Below are positions 5,959 through 11,849 of a stretch of DNA of 12,475 nt, piece after piece. The position numbers were made by a program, and so were the translations under genes. Within the stretch, counting starts at the first letter, position 1. Every line of letters begins with the position of its first letter. Source of the stretch: Victivallales bacterium (GTDB taxonomy: Bacteria > Verrucomicrobiota > Lentisphaeria > Victivallales > SZUA-371); NCBI GenBank assembly GCA_028691155.1, contig JAQUZV010000039.1, positions 1 to 12,475 of the forward strand. Direction: 5' to 3'. Under the pieces are notes generated by a model. That model did not search any database. It had not been told where the DNA came from and saw only the letters and a program-made list of their open reading frames with translations.

Positions 5959-6732
5959 ATGAATATGGGGCATGATTTTCAGCATTCGCTTTTGCATCGG
6001 ATGAAGAGCACGTTTTACCGTATGACTTTCACCGGACACCATCTTATCGGCCGAAAGACCAACCATGTCATGATTGCCATCAACAATTCTCCGGAAATGG
6101 GACATCGTGATGCGGCTTACGATGGCGTGGTGTTGCTGTTGCGAGGCCATTTGTTTGCCTTACCGCCGGGCGAACGGCTGGAAGTTTACCGTCGGGCGAT
6201 GGAATTGCTTCATGTGGCCATTGCGGCGACGCGGGAGATATGTTGTTCTTCGACCGGCAAGCAGCACGACAACGAAAGCAATGTGATGAATTTTCTCAAT
6301 CTGCTCGGCGATACCGTTCATGCGGCGGCGACGCTGTTGTCGCATCAGCAGGTTATGGTGCGGGAGGACCGCAAAAGCGCCGATTTTTTCGGTTTCGACT
6401 TGTCGTTCCATTTTCAGAATACCGACGGGGTCCTGGCGGACAGCGAGATCAATCTCATGCGGTGTGTCCGCGAAATGCTGGATCGTTCCCATGACCGTCT
6501 GATGCAGTATCGCGGTCATTGTTGTCGGATGCTTGCCGCCCGGGAGCTCAAGCGTTATCACAAGGCCATGGCCGCATATCGGCAGTTGTATGCTGCCGCG
6601 TATCAGCTTCCGGCGGCGGTGTCCGTACCGGAACCGGAATCGCCGTCGGTGCCTTCCATCCGTCCGTCCGGGGCCCGGAAAGCTACTCCGCGGCAGCGGC
6701 AAAAGACAAAAAATCCGTCCCCTCGCGACTGA
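5959..6732 (+). CDS. hypothetical protein, unrecognised (257 aa)
   Basis: I do not recognise this protein. ATG 5959 is chosen because GGGGAG lies ten bases upstream; a TTG at 5941 is also in frame but unsupported. The N-terminus is rich in His and Met (His5, His9, His13, His27, His28, His36). Most of the middle, about residues 55-205, looks helical, with runs such as RLEVYRRAMELLHVAIAA and ELKRYHKAMAAYRQLYAAAY. There is no signal peptide or membrane segment, so it is likely cytoplasmic. The last ~45 residues are a Pro/Ser-rich, basic, probably disordered tail. The 3' end overlaps the convergent dus gene by 50 bases, so the final ~16 residues are encoded opposite dus codons. This suggests recent extension of one of the two genes. 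The codon choice looks like that of the neighbours, and the reading frame is open with a proper ribosome site, so I think it is a real gene. Confidence 0.7.
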   Translation: MNMGHDFQHSLLHRMKSTFYRMTFTGHHLIGRKTNHVMIAINNSPEMGHRDAAYDGVVLLLRGHLFALPPGERLEVYRRAMELLHVAIAATREICCSSTGKQHDNESNVMNFLNLLGDTVHAAATLLSHQQVMVREDRKSADFFGFDLSFHFQNTDGVLADSEINLMRCVREMLDRSHDRLMQYRGHCCRMLAARELKRYHKAMAAYRQLYAAAYQLPAAVSVPEPESPSVPSIRPSGARKATPRQRQKTKNPSPRD

Positions 6733-7663
6733 CCAGTCCGCGGAAAAACGGATCCGGTGCGCCGAACATGAATACGGCCGCTTCCAGAAATGCCGGTTTG
6801 GAGAAATACTTTCCCGGTTCCGCCGCCGCCAGTTCGGCCATGCGCCGCAATAACCTTCGTCTTGGGTCGCCGGACGCAATACTTTGACCCCGCAGACGGC
6901 GCAGCAGATCCGGTTGACGCAGCCAGCCCCGGGCCGCCATGACCCCCGCACAACCACAGGCGCCGCAGATGATTTGGGCGTCGGCGGGATTGTAGACGTC
7001 GCCGCTGCCGTATACCGGCGTGGCACCGGCCAGCGCGACGGCGGTGCTCAGGCGTTCCTCCCGTCCCGGCGTGGGCCGGTACAGCTCCCGGACGGTACGA
7101 TAATGAACGGTGAGAAAATCGATTCCGGTGGCGCACAGGGCCGGAATAATCGTGCGCATTTCCGCCGGATCGGCAAAGCCGGTGCGGATTTTGGCGCTCA
7201 GGGACAGACCGGGGCATTCCCGGCGCAACGTGGTCAGGATTGCCGCCATCAGTTCCGGTCGGCGCAGCATGCCGCCGCCGCCGCCGTGACGCACCACCAC
7301 CCCGCTGGTGCAGGCAAAATTGACATCGATTCCGGCAATGTCCAGTTCCAACAGCCGGTTGGCCGCCTTGGCCAGCAGTTCCGGATTGGTGCCCATCAGC
7401 TGGACGATTACCGGTAAGCCGCGTCCGAGAAATTCCGTCAGATGATGGTTGAGTTTCCCCAGGCGGGGCACATTTTCGGAGATGCGGATAAATGGTGCGA
7501 TCCAGCCGGGAATCAGGTCCAGATCGGCGGCGGCGCGGCACAGCGTCCCGCGCATGACCCCTTCCATCGGACCCGGCAGGACGCGCGGCAGTCGCCACAT
7601 GGTGCCGGTACGTGGATGGCGCACCGTCAGCAGCGGTTGGTCGAGTATGTTCAACGCAGCCAT
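6683..7663 (-). CDS. tRNA-dihydrouridine synthase, DusC-like, with divergent active-site motif
   Basis: The 326-residue enzyme should use FMN and NADPH to reduce specific uridines in tRNA to dihydrouridine. The TIM-barrel motifs appear in order: PMEGVMRG (32-39), VIVQLMG (85-91), GIDVNFACTSGVV (111-123), KIRTG (158-162, Lys158), VHYRT (186-190, His187 and Arg189), YGSGDV (218-223) and GVMAARGWL. Cys118 is the likely catalytic acid. PMEGV and the GGGGGML stretch after the cysteine resemble E. coli DusC more than DusA/DusB. Two usual motifs are changed: the family's GCP is ACT here, and HGRT is HYRT. The tRNA position modified cannot be told. ATG 7663 lies inside the end of the upstream gene (13-base overlap) without a strong ribosome site, so translation is probably coupled. 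An in-frame ATG at codon 22 is an alternative. The gene converges on the hypothetical gene to its left. Confidence 0.88.
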   Translation of the reverse strand: MAALNILDQPLLTVRHPRTGTMWRLPRVLPGPMEGVMRGTLCRAAADLDLIPGWIAPFIRISENVPRLGKLNHHLTEFLGRGLPVIVQLMGTNPELLAKAANRLLELDIAGIDVNFACTSGVVVRHGGGGGMLRRPELMAAILTTLRRECPGLSLSAKIRTGFADPAEMRTIIPALCATGIDFLTVHYRTVRELYRPTPGREERLSTAVALAGATPVYGSGDVYNPADAQIICGACGCAGVMAARGWLRQPDLLRRLRGQSIASGDPRRRLLRRMAELAAAEPGKYFSKPAFLEAAVFMFGAPDPFFRGLVSREGTDFLSFAAAAE

Positions 7664-8394
7664 GGTTGAAAATGCCGGAGAAAATCATTCCAGATGCGTT
7701 CGGCTGGCCATACCTCGGCTCCGACGGGGAGTTCTTCGGGGCAGACGCCGAATTTGGCGGCGACAAACAGATTGAACCATAAAAAGTGATCTTCCTGCAG
7801 TTTGGCGGCGGCGGCGGCGAAATCGCGCAGGTTTTTGACCCGGTTGAAAATTTTCAGCACCATGGCGTCGCGTTGGGCGGAACGGTATTCCAACGTACCG
7901 TCGTCGTGGAGGCGGAAGATGAAATGGTCGCGTTTGAGCTTGTCGTTGTACGGGTCGAACAGATTGGGGTCGTCCACGTACCCGCCGCGGGCGTGCAGTT
8001 CGAGCTCCAGTCCGGACTGCCTGACCGTATCCTGCAGCATGGTTGCGGTTTCGCCGGAGGCACAGCGGCGGAGAAAGTCCGGCCATTCCCAGCGGTCATC
8101 CATAATCAGCGCACGTCCTTTTTTGGAATTGTAGACGGCGGCCACTTCCGGTGCCAGGCCCTTTTCCAGGTAAAATCCGCCCGCGATGGTGGAGTGGTCG
8201 CGGTCGCCCCAGTCGAAATATATTTTGCCGTGGCGGTAGAACGGCAGTTCCGGGGAGGGGACCAGCCACCAGGAGGTGACGATCGGAACAAAACGGTTGA
8301 ACGGACGCCGGGCCATCTTGCCGGCATCGCGGGAGGCGAATTCTTCCACCGCTTCGCACAGTCGCCGCGGCGTCTTTTTTTCACAGATAATCAT
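7651..8394 (-). CDS. conserved-looking hypothetical protein coupled to dus (247 aa)
   Basis: I do not recognise the family. ATG 8394 is preceded by GAGGAAAG at a longish distance of about 12 bases. The protein is rich in Trp, Phe, Asp and Arg: WWLVPSPELPFYRHGKIYFDWGDRDHST near residues 42-68 and DDRWEWPDFLRRC near 98-110. Other stretches are YVDDPNLFDPYNDKLKRDHFIF and a final AERIWNDFLRHFQPWLR. There is no signal peptide or transmembrane segment, so it is probably a soluble cytoplasmic protein. It overlaps the dus start by 13 bases, so the two proteins are made from one message. This hints at a role with tRNA modification or a shared housekeeping task, but that is context only. Acidic/aromatic clusters could suggest an enzyme or nucleic-acid-related fold; I would not name one. 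Confidence 0.8.
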   Translation of the reverse strand: MIICEKKTPRRLCEAVEEFASRDAGKMARRPFNRFVPIVTSWWLVPSPELPFYRHGKIYFDWGDRDHSTIAGGFYLEKGLAPEVAAVYNSKKGRALIMDDRWEWPDFLRRCASGETATMLQDTVRQSGLELELHARGGYVDDPNLFDPYNDKLKRDHFIFRLHDDGTLEYRSAQRDAMVLKIFNRVKNLRDFAAAAAKLQEDHFLWFNLFVAAKFGVCPEELPVGAEVWPAERIWNDFLRHFQPWLR

Positions 8395-8480
8395 AAATTA
8401 CTTTTACTTTCCTCAACGCGGTTGATATCCCGGCCGCGGTTCCGGTATGGCCCGGTTACGCCGGGTTTCCGCCACGATAG

Positions 8481-8528
8481 CGCCGGACGGGAAAATTGTT
8501 GGTCCCGATACTTTATCGCGGTCCGGCG
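8481..8528. repeat. 8-bp inverted repeat with 32-base loop
   Basis: CGCCGGAC (8481-8488) pairs with GTCCGGCG (8521-8528). Inside, GGGA (8489-8492) can pair with TCCC (8503-8506). CGATA (8475-8479) could pair with TATCG (8514-8518) as an alternative to the main stem. Two exclusive pairings would suit a switch-like leader, but GC-rich context makes such matches common. Confidence 0.35.
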
Positions 8529-8635
8529 GCAATTCAACCTGGTTGCCGGACAACCTTGTTGCTTTTGGGGGCGATTACGGTCGCCGAAGTATTCCCCGGC
8601 GGCTCGGAGAAAACGGCAAATTATGGCCCTGCCGC

Positions 8636-8663
8636 TTTAAAAAATATTCATTTGTGCTATTGT
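8636..8663 (+). promoter_or_regulatory. candidate extended -10 promoter for acylphosphatase operon
   Basis: TTTAAA (8636-8641) and TATTGT (8658-8663) are 16 bases apart, and TGC directly precedes the -10, giving an extended -10 element. A transcript would begin about 18 bases before the start codon, just leaving room for the GGGAGG ribosome site. By-eye match only. Confidence 0.35.
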
Positions 8664-8687
8664 GCCAGAAAGAACGGGAGGCGAATA

Positions 8688-8963
8688 ATGGCTTGTGCCC
8701 TGCTGGTAAAAGTCGAAGGACGGGTGACCGGCGTAGGCTTTCGCTACAGTGCCATGCGGTTTGCCGCCGGCTTGCCGGGATTGCACGGCTATATCCGGAA
8801 TACGGCTTACGATGCGGTGGAGGCCTGGATTCAGGGGCCGGAAGCCGAGGTGGCGCGGATGCTGGAGTGGCTGCGTCACGGCCCGTCGTCCGCCCTGGTG
8901 GTGCGGGTGGCGGTCAATTCGGTTACGCCGCGGGACGATTTGCCGTTCTTTACCATACAATGA
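8688..8963 (+). CDS. acyP: acylphosphatase
   Basis: The 91-residue product is a small alpha/beta enzyme that hydrolyses acyl phosphates such as acetyl phosphate and 1,3-bisphosphoglycerate in the cytoplasm. The signature GRVTGVGFR (11-19) carries the phosphate-binding Arg19. GYIRNT (34-39) carries Asn38, the catalytic residue that holds the water. The family's usual VQGVGFR has Thr in place of Gln here, a tolerated change. Length is exactly that of the family. ATG 8688 has GGGAGG seven bases upstream, and the conserved core begins a few residues later, so the longer upstream frame is not used. The gene is the first of an apparent operon, with the DJ-1-type gene 17 bases downstream. Confidence 0.93.
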   Translation: MACALLVKVEGRVTGVGFRYSAMRFAAGLPGLHGYIRNTAYDAVEAWIQGPEAEVARMLEWLRHGPSSALVVRVAVNSVTPRDDLPFFTIQ

Positions 8964-8980
8964 ACTGACGGGAGACGGAA

Positions 8981-9535
8981 ATGAAACAGCAGAAAGCGGT
9001 AATCGTGCTGGCGGACGGATTTGAAGAGATCGAGGCGATCACCCCGATCGATGTGCTGCGGCGGATGGAGGTCGAAGTCGCGGTGCTCGGCTTGGCATCC
9101 CGGACGGTGCGCGGCGCTCACGGGATTACGGTTACTGCCGACGGGGTGCTGCGCGAGGCCGTGGCGGCGGAGATCGGTGTGCTGATGTTGCCGGGCGGGA
9201 TGCCCGGGGCAAAAAATCTGCGCGACAGTGAGGCGTTGATGGCTTTGTTGCGGCGGGTTTATCAGGCCGGCGGTTATGTGGCGGCCATTTGTGCGGCGCC
9301 GATTGCGCTGGCCCGTTCCGGCCTGATCGAAGGACGTCGCGTGACTGTTTATCCCGGTTTCGAAAATATGTTGGGCGGTGCGGTTGTCACCGGTAATCCG
9401 ACCGAAGTGGACGGGCGGATCATTACCGGTCGGGGACCGGGGGCCGCGCTGGAGTTCACCCGTCATGTGGCCGCCGCGTTGGGGCGGGAACGGGAAGTGG
9501 GCGCAACCATGCAGTCAATGCTGATCAGTCAATAG
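8981..9535 (+). CDS. DJ-1/YajL/PfpI family protein
   Basis: The 184-residue product belongs to the DJ-1 superfamily, YajL/ThiJ branch: redox-sensing or damage-repair proteins acting on methylglyoxal-type adducts, with the exact activity debated in the literature. The start is VIVLADGFEEIEAITPIDVLRR with Glu16, followed by LPGGMPGA (70-77), AAICAAP with the nucleophile Cys104, and TVYPGFEN. All hallmark residues for an active DJ-1 fold are present. The length is typical. ATG 8981 follows GGGAGACGGAA, a good ribosome site. It lies 17 bases after acylphosphatase and 16 before tgt, so these three are surely one transcript. It is sometimes annotated as 4-methyl-5(B-hydroxyethyl)-thiazole monophosphate biosynthesis enzyme, which is outdated. 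Confidence 0.93.
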   Translation: MKQQKAVIVLADGFEEIEAITPIDVLRRMEVEVAVLGLASRTVRGAHGITVTADGVLREAVAAEIGVLMLPGGMPGAKNLRDSEALMALLRRVYQAGGYVAAICAAPIALARSGLIEGRRVTVYPGFENMLGGAVVTGNPTEVDGRIITGRGPGAALEFTRHVAAALGREREVGATMQSMLISQ

Positions 9536-9551
9536 ATAGATAAATCATCCT

Positions 9552-10661
9552 ATGAGTTTTCAGGTTTTAAAAAAATGTTCGACGACCTGCGCCCGACGCG
9601 GGCGGTTGACCACGCCTCACGGCGTGATCGAAACCCCGATTTTCATGCCGGTGGGGACCCGCGGTACCGTCAAGACCATGTCGCCCGACGATCTGGTCGA
9701 ACTTGAGGCGCAGATTATTCTCGGCAATACCTATCATCTTTTTTTGCGGCCCGGCATGGAGATTATGCGTCAGGCGGGCGGTCTGCACCGGTTCATGAAC
9801 TGGTCGCGCCCGATCCTGACCGACAGCGGCGGGTTTCAGGTCTTCAGTTTGTCGTCGTTGCGCAAACTCAAGCCGGAGGGGGTGGAGTTTGCATCGCATA
9901 TCGACGGCAGCCGGTTTTTTCTCGGCCCCAGAGAGTCGATGGCGATCCAGCGGACGCTCGGCTCGGATATCGTCATGGCCTTCGACGAATGCACCCCGTA
10001 CCCGTGCAGCCATGACCAGGCGGAAAAGTCGTTGGAGATTACGACGCGGTGGGAACGGATTTCCCGCGAACAGACCTTGAATCCGGGGCAGCAATTGTTC
10101 GGGATTGTCCAGGGATCGGTCTATGAGGACTTGCGGGTTCGTTCGGCGCAGGAGCTGGTCGAGATCGGTTTCGACGGTTACGCCATCGGCGGCCTGAGCG
10201 TCGGCGAGCCGGAAGCGGATATGTATGACTGCATCGACTGGGTTACTCCGATTCTGCCGGAGGACAAACCGCGTTACGTAATGGGCGTCGGGACGCCGCA
10301 ACAGTTGATCGAAGGCGTGGCGCGCGGCATCGATATGTTCGACTGCGTAATCCCGACCCGGTTGGCGCGTCACGGCAGCGCCTACGTTACCGGCGGCGGG
10401 ACGATCCCGGTCAAGGCCGGACGTTATGCCGCCGATTTCACCCCGCTGGATGAAAACTGTCAGTGCTATACCTGCCGCAATTTCACCAAGGCATATTTGC
10501 GACACCTGTTGAATGTGGGCGAAATCCTCGGGATGCGGCTGCTGACCTATCATAATCTCCATTTTTTCCTCAATCTGATGCAGGAAGTGCGCATCGCGCT
10601 CGACCATGACACCTTTCCGGCCCTGCGGGCGCGTTACGCGCGTTACGCCGGAACGGAATAG
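9552..10661 (+). CDS. tgt: tRNA-guanine(34) transglycosylase (queuosine synthesis)
   Basis: The 369-residue enzyme swaps guanine-34 in GUN anticodons for preQ1, the base later turned into queuosine. The catalytic aspartates sit in LTDSGGFQVFS (Asp91) and MFDCVIPTR (Asp264). FDECTPYP (Asp145, Cys147) and GGLSVGEP (213-220, Val217) form the base-binding pocket. The zinc site is Cys303, Cys305, Cys308 and His334. Cys147 and Val217 match the bacterial type that takes preQ1, not the eukaryotic type that takes queuine, which has different residues there. The full length agrees with bacterial Tgt. ATG 9552 has no clear Shine-Dalgarno sequence (the 16-base gap reads TAGATAAATCATCCT), so translation may be coupled to the upstream gene. 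The usual partners (queA, yajC, secD) are not next to it. The order acylphosphatase, DJ-1, tgt is unusual. Confidence 0.97.
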   Translation: MSFQVLKKCSTTCARRGRLTTPHGVIETPIFMPVGTRGTVKTMSPDDLVELEAQIILGNTYHLFLRPGMEIMRQAGGLHRFMNWSRPILTDSGGFQVFSLSSLRKLKPEGVEFASHIDGSRFFLGPRESMAIQRTLGSDIVMAFDECTPYPCSHDQAEKSLEITTRWERISREQTLNPGQQLFGIVQGSVYEDLRVRSAQELVEIGFDGYAIGGLSVGEPEADMYDCIDWVTPILPEDKPRYVMGVGTPQQLIEGVARGIDMFDCVIPTRLARHGSAYVTGGGTIPVKAGRYAADFTPLDENCQCYTCRNFTKAYLRHLLNVGEILGMRLLTYHNLHFFLNLMQEVRIALDHDTFPALRARYARYAGTE

Positions 10662-10695
10662 AGCCATGAATATCCGGCAAACGGTATGGTAACGA

Positions 10696-10724
10696 TTGTT
10701 TTTTCCCGTATCGGGAATTATATT
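10696..10724 (+). promoter_or_regulatory. candidate promoter for tsaD with palindrome in the spacer
   Basis: TTGTTT (10696-10701) and TATATT (10719-10724) are 17 bases apart; the -10 matches five of six consensus bases. The spacer contains TTCCCG-TAT-CGGGAA (10703-10717), a perfect 6-bp inverted repeat around TAT. A repressor bound there would block RNA polymerase, so it is a plausible operator. Transcription would start near 10731, leaving a 34-base leader. Confidence 0.4.
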
Positions 10725-10764
10725 GATACCTTTGTTTGCAATAATCACCAATGCGGTATGAAAG

Positions 10765-11841
10765 ATGGCTTTAATTTTAGGAATAGAAAGCAGTTGTGAC
10801 GAAACCTCCGCCGCCGTCGTCGAAGACGGCAGTCGGGTGTTGAGTAATGCGGTGGCTTCCCAGATTCGCCGCCACGCGCCCTACGGCGGCGTGGTTCCCG
10901 AACTGGCCGCCAGGGAACATTTGAAGGCAATCAATCCGATTGTCGGCCAGGCGCTGAGCGACGCCGGTAAAACGATCGGGGAAATGGCGGCAATTGCCGT
11001 GACCAGCGGACCGGGGCTGATGCCCGCGTTGTTGGTCGGCGTCAACTTTGCCAAGGGGCTGGCGGCGGCCAATCGGTTGCCGTTTATCGGCATCAACCAT
11101 TTTATCGCCCATATTTATGCGACCTTTCTGGATACCGGAATTGAACGTCTGAAAGAGCCGTCGCTGTACCCGATGTTGGCGCTGGTGGTGTCCGGCGGGC
11201 ATACGGCGTTGGTGTTGATTACCGCAGGCAGCCAGGCCCGGTTGGTTGGAACGACGTTGGACGATGCCGCCGGAGAAGCGCTCGACAAGGCGTCGAAACT
11301 GCTCGGGTTGGGGTATCCCGGCGGTCCGATTATTGAGAAAACCGCGGTTAAGGGCAATCCGACCGCTTACCATTTTCCGCGTCCGCTTTGCGGCGGCGCC
11401 GGTAAGCCGGTGCCGGAAGAACATCGGTACGATTTCAGTTTCAGCGGAATCAAGACTTCGCTGCTCTATCATTGCCGCCGCCTGGGCGGGGCGGAAATAA
11501 AATTGCCGGAAACGGAATTTTACGATACGGTGGCCTCGTTTCAGGAAGCGGTCGTCGACGTGTTGGCAAAGAAGACCTTGAAAGCGGCGGCCGATTTTGG
11601 GGCGGCGTCGATCGTGCTGGCCGGCGGGGTCGCCTGCAACGGCGTCCTGCGGCAGCGGCTGGAGGATTTGACCCCGAAGCAGGTGCAACTTTATCTTTCG
11701 CCGCGCAAATTCTGCACCGACAATGCGGCCATGGTGGCCGGATTGGCCTATCATCATCTGCGGCTGGGCCGTACCGATGCGTTGACCCTGGATGCCTTTG
11801 CGCGGCTGCCGCATCTCTCCGAAGTTCCGTTTAACTGTTAG
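10765..11841 (+). CDS. tsaD: tRNA N6-adenosine threonylcarbamoyltransferase TsaD
   Basis: The 358-residue ASKHA-fold protein transfers the threonylcarbamoyl group to A37 of ANN-reading tRNAs, in complex with TsaB and TsaE, which are not in the window. The N-terminal ILGIESSCDETSAAVV is the family signature. The metal site is NHFIAH (His112, His116) together with the Asp in CTDNAAM (Asp319). SGGHTALVL, GEALDKASKLLGLGYPGG and FSFSGIKT follow in order as expected. The length is slightly above the usual ~340. ATG 10765 is the conserved start; the ribosome site is weak. It follows tgt after 103 bases holding the promoter candidate, and the next gene begins eight bases after its stop. TsaD is essential in most bacteria, so independent control is sensible. 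Confidence 0.97.
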   Translation: MALILGIESSCDETSAAVVEDGSRVLSNAVASQIRRHAPYGGVVPELAAREHLKAINPIVGQALSDAGKTIGEMAAIAVTSGPGLMPALLVGVNFAKGLAAANRLPFIGINHFIAHIYATFLDTGIERLKEPSLYPMLALVVSGGHTALVLITAGSQARLVGTTLDDAAGEALDKASKLLGLGYPGGPIIEKTAVKGNPTAYHFPRPLCGGAGKPVPEEHRYDFSFSGIKTSLLYHCRRLGGAEIKLPETEFYDTVASFQEAVVDVLAKKTLKAAADFGAASIVLAGGVACNGVLRQRLEDLTPKQVQLYLSPRKFCTDNAAMVAGLAYHHLRLGRTDALTLDAFARLPHLSEVPFNC

Positions 11842-11849
11842 GATTTGTT

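Larger units (their letters stand above)
8395..8687. other. divergent intergenic region before acylphosphatase
   Basis: About 290 bases separate the minus-strand hypothetical-dus operon from the plus-strand acylphosphatase operon. The region holds small stems, CCCGG/CCGGG (8451-8465) and GGTTG/CAACC (8541-8555), the longer inverted repeat at 8481-8528, and a promoter candidate at 8636-8663. An open frame crosses it on the plus strand, but its composition is odd and it lies in another frame over acylphosphatase, so I call no gene here. Confidence 0.6.

Noticed and set aside
6603..7766. 387-codon minus-strand frame overlapping dus
   Set aside because: It lies in a different frame from the recognisable Dus and translates to a His/Arg/Gly-rich low-complexity product.
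8451..8465. CCCGG/CCGGG stem followed by TTT as a terminator
   Set aside because: The stem has only five pairs, the T-run is three, and no gene ends nearby on that strand.
8447..8968. 173-codon plus-strand frame across the intergenic region and acylphosphatase
   Set aside because: It overlaps acylphosphatase in another frame, has no ribosome site or recognisable motif, and acylphosphatase is clearly the gene.
9567..10751. 394-codon minus-strand frame opposite tgt
   Set aside because: tgt on the plus strand has all catalytic and zinc residues; the opposite frame has no motif and arises from codon bias in GC-rich DNA.
10777..11814. 345-codon minus-strand frame opposite tsaD
   Set aside because: TsaD is unmistakable on the plus strand; the opposite frame is rich in Arg/Gln/His with no family resemblance.
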